A stretch of DNA of 6,057 nt from Stigonema sp964246695 (lineage in GTDB: Bacteria; Cyanobacteriota; Cyanobacteriia; Cyanobacteriales; Nostocaceae): the NCBI GenBank assembly GCA_964246695.1, contig CAXTSI010000526.1, positions 1-6,057 on the forward strand, read 5' to 3'. Shown here piece after piece: positions 1 through 5,262 of the stretch (positions within the stretch are counted from its first letter, which is position 1; each line of letters begins with the position of its first letter). The position numbers and the translations under genes were made by a program. A model generated the notes under the pieces. It did no database searches. It saw only the letters and a program-made list of their open reading frames with translations, and was not told the origin of the DNA.

Positions 1-32
1 TAATCTTGATTACAGCAGTTTTCAATTGAATT

Positions 33-83
33 GACCACATTGTAAGGGCGCGGAAACCGCGCCCCTACGGTTATATTGTGGTC
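33..83. repeat. GC-rich nested inverted repeat upstream of rnhA
   Basis: An 8-bp perfect GC stem (46-53 with 57-64, loop AAA) extends through one mismatch to three more pairs (42-44 with 66-68). It is enclosed by a second 7-bp perfect pair, GACCACA (33-39) with TGTGGTC (77-83). The inner core resembles palindromes I recall as scattered through Nostocaceae genomes, but I cannot confirm copy number. It could end transcription from a gene left of the window, although no clean U-run follows, or be a small mobile-type palindrome. Confidence 0.6.
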
Positions 84-140
84 TAACCGAATGATATTCG
101 CGCTTAATATCCGCATTTTTTACCTAAATCCCTCTTTTTC

Positions 141-166
141 TCTGCGTCCTTTGCGTCTTCGCGGTT
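141..166. repeat. Probable dispersed TGCGTC-type repeat in the rnhA leader
   Basis: This stretch holds iterated TGCGTC (143-148 and 152-157) followed by TTCGCGG. It resembles short 'ctctgcgtc...gcggtt' sequences that I recall as commonly dispersed near cyanobacterial genes. Direct sequence evidence is only the internal iteration; membership of a family is recollection. It occupies the place where a Shine-Dalgarno or promoter for rnhA would be expected, and none is evident there. Confidence 0.35.
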
Positions 167-179
167 CAATATTCTCACT

Positions 180-1094
180 ATGTCTCCAGTTCCCACAATT
201 CAAAGCATATACACTGATGGCGCTTGCACAGGCAATCCTGGTCCTGGAGGTTGGGGTGTAGTCGTCTACTTCAGCGATGGTTCAATTCACGAAATGGGCG
301 GTGCATCCGCTCACACTACTAATAATAAGATGGAGATGCAAGCGGCGATCGCTGCCCTCGAATTCCTAAAAGCATCTGGACAAACCGAACCCATCACCCT
401 CCACACCGACAGCGAATACCTGATCAACTGTGTTACCAAGTGGGTGAAAAGCTGGAAAAAGAAAGGTTGGAAAAAGTCCGATGGAAATCCCGTTCTCAAC
501 CAAGACCTATTGGAAAGCTTGGATGAACTTAATAGCCGACAGGTAAAATGGGAACACGTCCGGGGTCATGCAGGTAATGTCGGAAACGAACGCTGTGATG
601 TAATTGCTCGTAACTTTGCCAACGGCAGAAATCCATCCCTACAACAACTCGCACGCTCGAATTCTCAGCCATCTTTACCACAAAAAAATGAGGTAAATGT
701 ATCAGGAGTATCTGATTTTGATACAAACTCTACAATAATTAACAAAAAGACACAGGAAATCAGTACTCTGGCAACAGATATAACTACTATGGAACCATAT
801 ACCGCGTCTGCTACCGCCACAAGCGAGGAAATACCACGTGAGATGAGGGTAGTACAACTGCGCAACTTGCTCGAAACTCTCCATATTGCTGACGAAATTG
901 CCTCGTCAGGCTACTTAATCACTAGTTCAGAACTGGCAGACCTCATGGATGTCCACGCTAGTGCTGTCACCAGTCGGGGAGATCAGTGGCGCTGGCGGAA
1001 CTGGATAGTATCACGAGTTCGTCGGGAAGGAAATCAAATTCTCTGGGAACTGGAACGGGGGGATGAGGTTAACAATGAAAATGATGGGGAGTAG
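180..1094 (+). CDS. rnhA: Ribonuclease HI with C-terminal HTH-like extension
   Basis: Cytosolic enzyme cleaving the RNA strand of RNA:DNA hybrids (R-loops, replication primers). Residues 7-150 form a complete RNase HI domain. The catalytic set is present: D13 in YTDGAC, E52 in KMEMQAA, D77 in HTDSEY, H130 in VRGHAG and D140 in NERCDVIAR. The basic, Trp-rich helix around 84-100 (KWVKSWKKKGWKK) is the substrate-binding handle of the E. coli-like type. Bacterial RNase HI is usually about 150-160 residues; this protein has 304. Residues 150-215 are a low-complexity Ser/Thr/Gln/Asn linker. Residues 222-293 look like a folded helical module (SSELADLMDVHASAVTSRGD, then WRWRNWIVSRVRREGNQILW) that suggests a winged helix-turn-helix. 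The ATG at 180 is chosen because the domain starts at once after it; no clear Shine-Dalgarno precedes it. Enzyme identity is certain; the role of the extension is inference. Confidence 0.95.
   Translation: MSPVPTIQSIYTDGACTGNPGPGGWGVVVYFSDGSIHEMGGASAHTTNNKMEMQAAIAALEFLKASGQTEPITLHTDSEYLINCVTKWVKSWKKKGWKKSDGNPVLNQDLLESLDELNSRQVKWEHVRGHAGNVGNERCDVIARNFANGRNPSLQQLARSNSQPSLPQKNEVNVSGVSDFDTNSTIINKKTQEISTLATDITTMEPYTASATATSEEIPREMRVVQLRNLLETLHIADEIASSGYLITSSELADLMDVHASAVTSRGDQWRWRNWIVSRVRREGNQILWELERGDEVNNENDGE
345..352. repeat. HIP1 octamer (one of five)
   Basis: GCGATCGC, the highly iterated palindrome of many cyanobacterial genomes. Further perfect copies lie at 1334-1341, 2831-2838, 3040-3047 and 5797-5804; a near copy ending in T lies around 5186-5193. 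All five perfect copies lie inside coding regions. Confidence 0.9.
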
Positions 1095-1103
1095 GGAGTA
1101 GGG

Positions 1104-1176
1104 AATTAAAAATTAAAAATTAAAAATTAAAAAGAGGAGTTCTTCATTTTTAATTTTTAATTTTGCATTTTTAATT
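1104..1176. terminator. AT-rich 30-bp stem-loop between convergent rnhA and cruG
   Basis: Four TTAAAAA heptamers (1106-1133) face an inverted array (1147-1176). The arms 1104-1133 and 1147-1176 pair at 28 of 30 positions, with a 13-base loop (1134-1146). Both adjacent genes end here (rnhA on + at 1094, cruG on - at 1192), and either transcript would form the stem with A/U-rich arms. A bidirectional terminator or 3'-end stabiliser is therefore plausible. The stem is unusually AT-rich for an intrinsic terminator, so function is inferred from position and symmetry. Confidence 0.55.
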
Positions 1177-1191
1177 ATTCCCCACTTCCCA

Positions 1192-2400
1192 CTAACCGCT
1201 ATACTTCCTTCCCCGCCACTCTCGGGGAGTGCTGAATGCAGATAAGAAAATTCGCAGCACTGCTATTGGATCAGCTAAAGGGGACAGCCAGAATAACCAG
1301 CTTTGCTTTGCTTGGGTGCGGTCGTAGGAAGGTGCGATCGCTCCTAGCATTGCGAAGCGAACCACCAGCAGAAATAAATTCAGTCCTAATAACAGGAGGG
1401 GGGGGTAGGGGCGGGGTTCCCCGGCCCTTAAGGGGATTGAGGAGGAAAGAAATAAGGCACTGAGGATGACTAAAAGGGGTAGTGCTTGGACTGAGGTGAG
1501 GAGCCATAAATCACCCCAAATTTGAGCGCGGGAGGAAGCGTCTTTCAAATCAAGGCTTCGCCCCCACTCTTTCCAAGTCTCCATCGCCCCCTCATACATC
1601 CGCACCTTCAACACCTTCGCACCATCGAAAAAGCCTACCTTAAACCCACTCGCAGCTATATTTCGTGCCAAAGTGACATCGTCACAAAAAGAACCACTGG
1701 CACTAGTATAGCCACCTACAGCAGTCAGAACAGAGCGACGGCACAAAAAGCACTGCCCATTCGCCATTACCCGTTCTGGTTGCTCAGTGTATATACCAGT
1801 TGGGGCAAATCTGTAAAGCAGAGTCATCAGTAACGCTGGTTGCAGCCAGCACTCCCCTGGATACTTAAGGATAAACTGGGGCGAAAGGGATACTAGGTCA
1901 TACCCTTGGGCTTCTGCTATCTTCACCAAACCAGCAACCAACCCAAAAGACGGTTGTGTGTCAGCATCCATACCAAGAAACCACGTACTCGCCTCTGAAC
2001 TCTGCTTAAAGCCGTTGTGCAATGCCCAAGGACGCCCCACCCAACCAGAGGGTAAGGGGTCATCTGTGAGCAGGCGAAAGCGGGGATCTTGCTGCTGTGC
2101 GGCTTTTACTAAGTCTGGAGTACCATCCTGGGACTTGCTGTCTACAACGATAATCTCCCGAACTTCATAGCTTTGGTGACTTATCCCGTCTAAAAGCGGA
2201 GCAATGCGAAGAGCCTCGTTGAGGGTGGGAATAACAACGCTGACACTACCCAAAAGCTCTGGTGTGGGAGTTTGGGGTTGAATTGGAGGATGGCGGAATG
2301 GTCCTTTTAGGAGGCGCGACAGCATAATTGCTGTCGCGCTTCCTTGGATCAGTAACAATAAAAGTGAGATAGCACTTGCTATTGTCCAGGGATTGACCAC
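1192..2400 (-). CDS. cruG: Carotenoid 2'-O-glycosyltransferase CruG
   Basis: Membrane-associated family 2 glycosyltransferase of 402 residues. By homology with characterised cyanobacterial CruG it attaches a sugar to the 2'-hydroxyl of myxol-type carotenoids, giving myxoxanthophyll. GT-A fold motifs are visible: VVIPTLNEA (55-63), DSKSQDGT (87-94) for nucleotide-sugar binding, the metal-binding DAD (145-147), and FCDDVTLA (238-245) as the likely catalytic-base region, followed by WKEWGRSLDL (276-285). One hydrophobic helix precedes the domain (about 7-29); three follow (about 299-322, 333-354, 368-388). The start is GTG at 2400, with only a weak AGG about ten bases upstream; no in-frame ATG lies nearby upstream. 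It follows cruF on the same strand after 209 bp, which strongly supports the assignment. The sugar cannot be predicted from sequence. A C8 run (1398-1405 on the + strand as G8) lies in the frame. Confidence 0.88.
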   Translation of the reverse strand: MVNPWTIASAISLLLLLIQGSATAIMLSRLLKGPFRHPPIQPQTPTPELLGSVSVVIPTLNEALRIAPLLDGISHQSYEVREIIVVDSKSQDGTPDLVKAAQQQDPRFRLLTDDPLPSGWVGRPWALHNGFKQSSEASTWFLGMDADTQPSFGLVAGLVKIAEAQGYDLVSLSPQFILKYPGECWLQPALLMTLLYRFAPTGIYTEQPERVMANGQCFLCRRSVLTAVGGYTSASGSFCDDVTLARNIAASGFKVGFFDGAKVLKVRMYEGAMETWKEWGRSLDLKDASSRAQIWGDLWLLTSVQALPLLVILSALFLSSSIPLRAGEPRPYPPLLLLGLNLFLLVVRFAMLGAIAPSYDRTQAKQSWLFWLSPLADPIAVLRIFLSAFSTPREWRGRKYSG

Positions 2401-2424
2401 AGCAAAAATACCTGAATTTGTTGA

Positions 2425-2452
2425 TTGTTAGTTGTTAGTTGTTAGTTGTTGA
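2425..2452. repeat. Heptamer array TTGTTAG (STRR), left arm
   Basis: Three perfect TTGTTAG units (2425-2445) and a variant TTGTTGA. This is the short tandemly repeated repetitive class known from heterocystous cyanobacteria. Bases 2425-2451 are perfectly complementary to 2565-2591, so the array forms one arm of a 27-bp stem in the cruF-cruG spacer. Confidence 0.9.
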
Positions 2453-2467
2453 GTGTTGATTGGGGAA

Positions 2468-2516
2468 TTGCTAATTGCTAATTGCTAATTGCTAATTGCT
2501 AATTGCTAATTGCTAA
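2468..2516. repeat. Heptamer array TTGCTAA x7
   Basis: Seven perfect TTGCTAA units, then a variant TTGTTGA (2517-2523). The array is bracketed by near-identical 19-base direct repeats at 2454-2472 and 2518-2536 (18 of 19 identical), so the block looks like a local duplication that was expanded by slippage. It sits in the loop between the two complementary arrays of the cruF-cruG spacer. Confidence 0.92.
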
Positions 2517-2546
2517 TTGTTGACTGGGGAATTGCTGTTACTATAA

Positions 2547-2602
2547 CAACCAACAACCAACAACCAACAACTAACAACTAACAACTAACAACTAACAACC
2601 AA
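2547..2602. repeat. Heptamer array CAACCAA/CAACTAA x8, right arm
   Basis: Eight units in the order CAACCAA x3, CAACTAA x4, CAACCAA x1. Read on the minus (transcribed) strand these are TTGGTTG and TTAGTTG, the same family as the array at 2425-2452 but inverted. The array begins 8 bp after the cruF stop codon in the direction of transcription. Just beyond it, TATAGT (2540-2545, minus strand) with TTGGTT 16 bp upstream could give a weak internal promoter for cruG; I regard that as speculative. Confidence 0.92.
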
Positions 2603-2609
2603 CAATTTC

Positions 2610-3518
2610 CTACTTGACAGCAACGTTGAGATTCGCTACTGAGACTTCAGTCGTTGTCGGTGTAACAGCAACATGAGCTGGTGTGGGTGTAGCCCTCAAC
2701 CACAGCACCACAGCCGGAACCACACCAAGTACTAAGCCAAGGGTAACTGGGATGACAAACCCAGATCCCAAGCTGAGTCCGGCGGCAAAGGTAAAATTGC
2801 TGAGGTAAACAATCAGCGGTACACCGAGTTGCGATCGCCCTAATTTAATTGGTGTGTTTCTCCACAATAGTGCGGCGACACTCATAAACAAGGCACTAGT
2901 GCCAAACCAACCCGCATAGTTTTGGTAGGGTGTCCCAAAAAATGCTCCTGGATGTTCCCAATACCAAAAGGGTAGGTTCGTTTGACTCATGGCTGGTTCT
3001 AAAGCAAAGTCCCAGCAGGTAAATAGTAATGCCCCCAAGGCGATCGCACTTATGTGGCGCACTAAACTAGGTTTTGCTGCTACATCTAAACCTGCACGAG
3101 CAATGAGATAGGAAGACAAACCCACATAGAACCAGGATAAAGGAATTGTAAATGGTACTAGCCCTGCAATTTTATATCCCAAGCCACTCAGGTAACTGTA
3201 GTCTCCAAAAGGAAAGCCGGTGCTGGTTCCCAGTAATTCACTCCCGACTGATATCGATACAGCTGGCAGCATAAACGCCAGCGTAGTGCGCCATCCCAGC
3301 ATGCGGTAGGCATAAATTGAAACAGCTATTGTCCCGAAAATAATATCTACCACACCACCGTCAGCCATACTCGTTTGCATGGCTGTCTCTCCAACCCCCC
3401 CTAGGTTCAAAATCATTTCGGCATTAGGTATGACCAGTAAAATACCTACCAGTCCAAAAGCCTTTGCCAGGATATGACCAATGAGGCATACGCGCTCAGC
3501 GATAACCAGTTGTCTCAT
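2610..3518 (-). CDS. cruF: Carotenoid 1',2'-hydratase CruF
   Basis: Integral membrane enzyme of 302 residues from the CruF/CrtC-like carotenoid hydratase family (formerly DUF422). It adds water across the C-1',2' double bond of the acyclic psi end of gamma-carotene-type carotenoids, an early step toward myxol glycosides. The protein is hydrophobic throughout, with roughly seven or eight predicted membrane segments. Conserved polar patches are visible: ELLGTSTGFPFGDYSY (94-109), DFALEPAM (170-177), FWYW (184-187) and GTPYQNYAGWF (195-205); I infer that these Asp/Glu/Tyr residues line the active site. After the last helix (about 254-274) comes a Thr/Val/Pro-rich tail with no evident motif. The ATG at 3518 is supported by AAGGA (3525-3529) six bases upstream. 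It is transcribed toward cruG, and the pair is the diagnostic cyanobacterial arrangement. A candidate promoter and tandem repeat lie 95-140 bp upstream. Confidence 0.92.
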   Translation of the reverse strand: MRQLVIAERVCLIGHILAKAFGLVGILLVIPNAEMILNLGGVGETAMQTSMADGGVVDIIFGTIAVSIYAYRMLGWRTTLAFMLPAVSISVGSELLGTSTGFPFGDYSYLSGLGYKIAGLVPFTIPLSWFYVGLSSYLIARAGLDVAAKPSLVRHISAIALGALLFTCWDFALEPAMSQTNLPFWYWEHPGAFFGTPYQNYAGWFGTSALFMSVAALLWRNTPIKLGRSQLGVPLIVYLSNFTFAAGLSLGSGFVIPVTLGLVLGVVPAVVLWLRATPTPAHVAVTPTTTEVSVANLNVAVK

Positions 3519-3612
3519 GATAATTCCTTAACAACATATAACTTGCGGCTACTTAGCTGCTAATAGTTTACAAATGTTTAAGAACATATTTAACTAATTT
3601 GTGCCGGAATTG

Positions 3613-3644
3613 TCTACATCAGAGCAGCTTTCTACGTCAGAGCA
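3613..3644. promoter_or_regulatory. Tandem operator-like repeat upstream of cruF
   Basis: TCTACATCAGAGCA (3613-3626) and TCTACGTCAGAGCA (3631-3644) are direct repeats, 13 of 14 identical, with an 18-bp period. They overlap and follow the -10 element of the candidate cruF promoter. The arrangement resembles a pair of sites for a regulator binding in tandem, but I do not recognise the motif as a known cyanobacterial box (not NtcA, not HLR1). The repeat is seen directly; the regulatory role is inferred. Confidence 0.45.
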
Positions 3645-3658
3645 TAACAACCTGTCAA
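3629..3658 (-). promoter_or_regulatory. Candidate sigma-70 promoter of cruF-cruG
   Basis: On the minus strand there is a perfect -35 TTGACA (3653-3658), an 18-bp spacer, and TAGAAA (3629-3634) as a 4-of-6 match to the -10. It predicts a leader of about 105 nt before the cruF ATG. The spacer between cruF and rpmA is otherwise AT-rich with no ORF of note, and rpmA transcription should end at the hairpin upstream of this point, so an independent promoter is expected here. Confidence 0.4.
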
Positions 3659-3786
3659 TGAATTGATGGCAGAAAAAATCTAATGTTAAACTTATATTCT
3701 AAAGTATTTACGGCAAAATTTGACCGATTAAATCCGGTTTCCTTTTCGTTAGTTATAGTTTTCTCTACATAGTTCAAAACTTTATC

Positions 3787-3827
3787 AAAAATCAATAGTC
3801 CATATCAACTATGAACTATTGATTTTT
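3787..3827 (-). terminator. Hairpin after rpmA
   Basis: Perfect 13-bp arms (3787-3799 with 3815-3827) continue past one C/A mismatch into four further pairs (3801-3804 with 3810-3813), leaving a 5-base loop. The minus-strand transcript of rplU-rpmA reaches it directly after the L27 stop, and the distal arm ends in a run of five U. It is AT-rich, so it is probably a modest intrinsic terminator or 3'-end stabiliser for the ribosomal operon. Confidence 0.65.
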
Positions 3828-3829
3828 TA

Positions 3830-4120
3830 TTAACTAGCTATTGATTCAGATGATTCAGATGCAGTTGCTACTGCGTAAACACTGACTTTTTTGCGAGTTT
3901 TACCTTTGCGCTCAAACGCTACCACACCGTCAATTAATGCGTACAGAGTGTCATCGCTACCAATACCGACATTGTTACCGGGGTGAAATTTGGTACCGCG
4001 CTGCCGCACGAGAATGTTTCCCGCCCGAACAGCATGACCTCCGTAGCGTTTAACACCAAGACGTTGAGCATTAGAGTCACGACCGTTGCGTGTACTACCT
4101 GTTCCTTTCTTATGAGCCAT
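3830..4120 (-). CDS. rpmA: 50S ribosomal protein L27
   Basis: Component of the large ribosomal subunit whose N-terminal tail reaches toward the peptidyl-transferase centre. The protein begins MAHKKGTGSTRNGRDS, the mature-type N terminus, without the cleavable leader found in Firmicutes. The L27 signature GNILVRQRGTKFHPG occupies residues 34-48, and NVGIGSDDTLYALIDG follows. Length (96) is slightly above the common 85-90 because of a Ser/Glu/Ala-rich tail from about residue 84. AGAGGA (4125-4130) lies four bases before the ATG at 4120. It follows rplU by 36 bp on the same strand, the standard L21-L27 operon, and a hairpin terminator follows its stop. Confidence 0.98.
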   Translation of the reverse strand: MAHKKGTGSTRNGRDSNAQRLGVKRYGGHAVRAGNILVRQRGTKFHPGNNVGIGSDDTLYALIDGVVAFERKGKTRKKVSVYAVATASESSESIAS

Positions 4121-4156
4121 AATTTCCTCTTCAGTCTTTACTTCTGTTCTTAATTA

Positions 4157-4890
4157 TCATTCAGCAGCGGTTTCATTAGGCTGATTATCAGCATCCGCGC
4201 TATCAGCGTTCGGTTGAGTTTCGGCAGTTACGGCTTGTTCAACAGCTGCGATTTCTGCAGGCGCTTGTTCGGCATCCGCGCTGTCAGCGTTCGGTTGAGT
4301 TTCGGTAGTTACGGCTTGTTCAACAGCTGCGATTTCTGCAGGCGTTTGTTCGGCATCCGCGCTGTCAGTACTCGGTTGAGTGTCGGCAGTTACGGCTTGT
4401 NNNNNNNNNNNNNNNNNNNNNNNNNNNNNNNNNNNNNNNNNNNNNNNNNNNNNNNNNNNNNNNNNNNNNNNNNNNNNNNNNNNNNNNNNNNNNNNNNNNN
4501 TTGTTCGGCATCCGCGCTGTCAGTACTCGGTTGAGTGTCGGCAGTTACGGCTTGTTCTGAGGTAAACACTGAATCATTGAGGCTGATGGTGTCAATCATC
4601 AATCTAGTGATTTCCTGGCGATGCCCCCGCTTTTTGCGGGTTTTCTTTTTCGGCTTCATTTTATACACCAGGACTTTGCGACCTCTAAAATGTCGCATCA
4701 CCGTCCCTTCTACCTTTGCACCCGCCACGTGTGGCTGTCCGATGGTGACTTCGCCGTTATGCTGCACTAACAAAACTGATTCTATAGTAATTTTGTCGTC
4801 CGGTTCGACAGAAAGCAGCTCAATGTCGTAAAAGCGACCTGGTTCGACTCGTAGTTGTTTGCCGCCAGTTTCAATAATTGCGTAGGTCAT
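4157..4890 (-). CDS. rplU: 50S ribosomal protein L21 with repeat-bearing acidic tail (gap inside)
   Basis: Large-subunit protein that binds 23S rRNA. Residues 1-102 are a full L21 domain, from MTYAIIETGGKQLRVEPG to KKKTRKKRGHRQEITRL, matching the usual length of about 103. The ATG at 4890 is chosen because L21 homologues begin MTYAIIETGGKQ and because AAGGAC (4898-4903) precedes it by seven bases; the ORF opens further upstream at 4944, but that extension lacks L21 character. After residue 111 comes a tail of 27-residue repeats (81 bp) starting EQAVTA, with about six Asp/Glu and no Lys/Arg per unit. A 100-N gap interrupts it, and the frame differs across the gap. Merging the 55 identical bases on each side of the Ns gives 579 bp, 193 codons including TGA: a 192-residue protein with three repeat units. 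More units may be missing. The last unit degenerates into ADNQPNETAAE at the C terminus. It is not a pseudogene on this evidence. Confidence 0.93.
4160..4557 (-). repeat. 81-bp in-frame tandem repeats in rplU tail
   Basis: Units begin at GAACAA on the minus strand. Unit 3 spans 4240-4160, unit 2 spans 4321-4241, and unit 1 runs to 4322 from the gap; its first 57 bases are also seen right of the gap (4557-4501). Each encodes 27 residues. Units 1 and 2 differ by a few substitutions (for example STDSADAEQ versus NADSADAEQ); unit 3 is diverged at its end. Because 81 is divisible by three, copy-number change keeps the L21 frame. Confidence 0.95.
4401..4500. other. Assembly gap (100 N)
   Basis: Exactly 100 Ns, a common placeholder for a gap of unknown size, inside the tandem repeats. 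The last 55 bases before the gap (4346-4400) are identical to the first 55 after it (4501-4555). This is what a de Bruijn assembler with k=55 would leave at a repeat node, so the true gap may be negative (a 55-bp overlap) or a whole number of extra 81-bp units. Confidence 0.97.
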
Positions 4891-5005
4891 GGATATTGTC
4901 CTTGAGGTTGCCGTACAGGTAGCTGGGCTATATACTAATAGCAACTTTTCCAGCTTTTGCTATGTCTCTACCTGATCCGAGCAGGAATTAGACAGACGAT
5001 CTAAA

Positions 5006-5035
5006 ATGTTACCTTACTCAATCTGATTTAGTCAA
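5006..5035 (-). promoter_or_regulatory. Candidate promoter of rplU-rpmA
   Basis: On the minus strand TTGACT (5030-5035, 5 of 6) is followed after 18 bp by TAACAT (5006-5011, 4 of 6 to TATAAT). It predicts a leader of about 110 nt before the L21 ATG. No other gene lies between it and the upstream small gene on the same strand, whose 3' end is about 230 bp away and separated by inverted repeats. Confidence 0.42.
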
Positions 5036-5089
5036 GTCAGGCTATTAAATTACAGCTAGATAAAATATAAAATCTGTAGGGTGCGATCT

Positions 5090-5118
5090 TCTCCCAAGGG
5101 GAGACGCTTCGCGAACGC
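5090..5118. repeat. Dispersed Nostoc-type palindromic repeat
   Basis: TCTCCC (5090-5095) and GGGAGA (5099-5104) form a 6-bp stem with a 3-base loop, directly followed by the perfect octamer palindrome TTCGCGAA (5108-5115) within CGCTTCGCGAACGC. I recall very similar 'ggagacgct-cgcgaacg' sequences as frequent intergenic repeats in Nostocaceae; the copy number here cannot be counted from one window. Confidence 0.55.
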
Positions 5119-5135
5119 AGTGTAACGCACCTCAT

Positions 5136-5234
5136 ATCTTGCACCACCGTCTTGTTGCGAAAATCAGAGCAACAAAAAGCTGAGGCGCGATCGTAGGCAT
5201 TGCCCACCTACCCTCCCAATCGTTGGTGCAAGAT
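5136..5234. repeat. 99-bp inverted-repeat element with inner hairpins
   Basis: Terminal arms ATCTTGCACCACCG (5136-5149) and its near complement (5221-5234) match at 13 of 14 positions. Inside lie a perfect 7-bp hairpin (TTGTTGC 5152-5158 with GCAACAA 5169-5175, 10-base loop) and an imperfect GTAGG/CCTAC hairpin (5193-5211). It contains no ORF, so it resembles a miniature non-coding element. It lies between the stop of the small cysteine gene and the rplU promoter and could also serve as a 3' end for the former. Confidence 0.55.
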
Positions 5235-5262
5235 GTCAGGCACCATAAGATTATTAGCATTT

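Noticed and set aside
76..261. Plus-strand 61-codon ORF upstream of rnhA
   Set aside because: It overlaps the rnhA start in another frame, runs through palindromic and dispersed repeats, and has no family features.
1522..1833. Plus-strand 103-codon ORF inside cruG
   Set aside because: Shadow of cruG on the opposite strand, with no recognisable motifs and composition unlike a protein gene.
2425..2602. CRISPR array
   Set aside because: Units are 7 bp and directly contiguous with no unique spacers; this is the STRR class, and no cas gene is present.
4214..4534. Plus-strand repetitive ORF through the gap
   Set aside because: It is the antisense reading of the rplU 81-bp repeats and runs through Ns; the minus frame continues the L21 protein and has a Shine-Dalgarno and matching units.
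4157..4890. rplU as a frameshifted pseudogene
   Set aside because: The frame shift exists only because the Ns number 100; merging the 55-bp identical flanks restores one open frame.
4891..4944. Longer L21 start at 4944
   Set aside because: The extra 18 residues (MLLVYSPATC...) lack L21 similarity; the ATG at 4890 has AAGGAC seven bases upstream and the family-typical MTYAIIETGGKQ.
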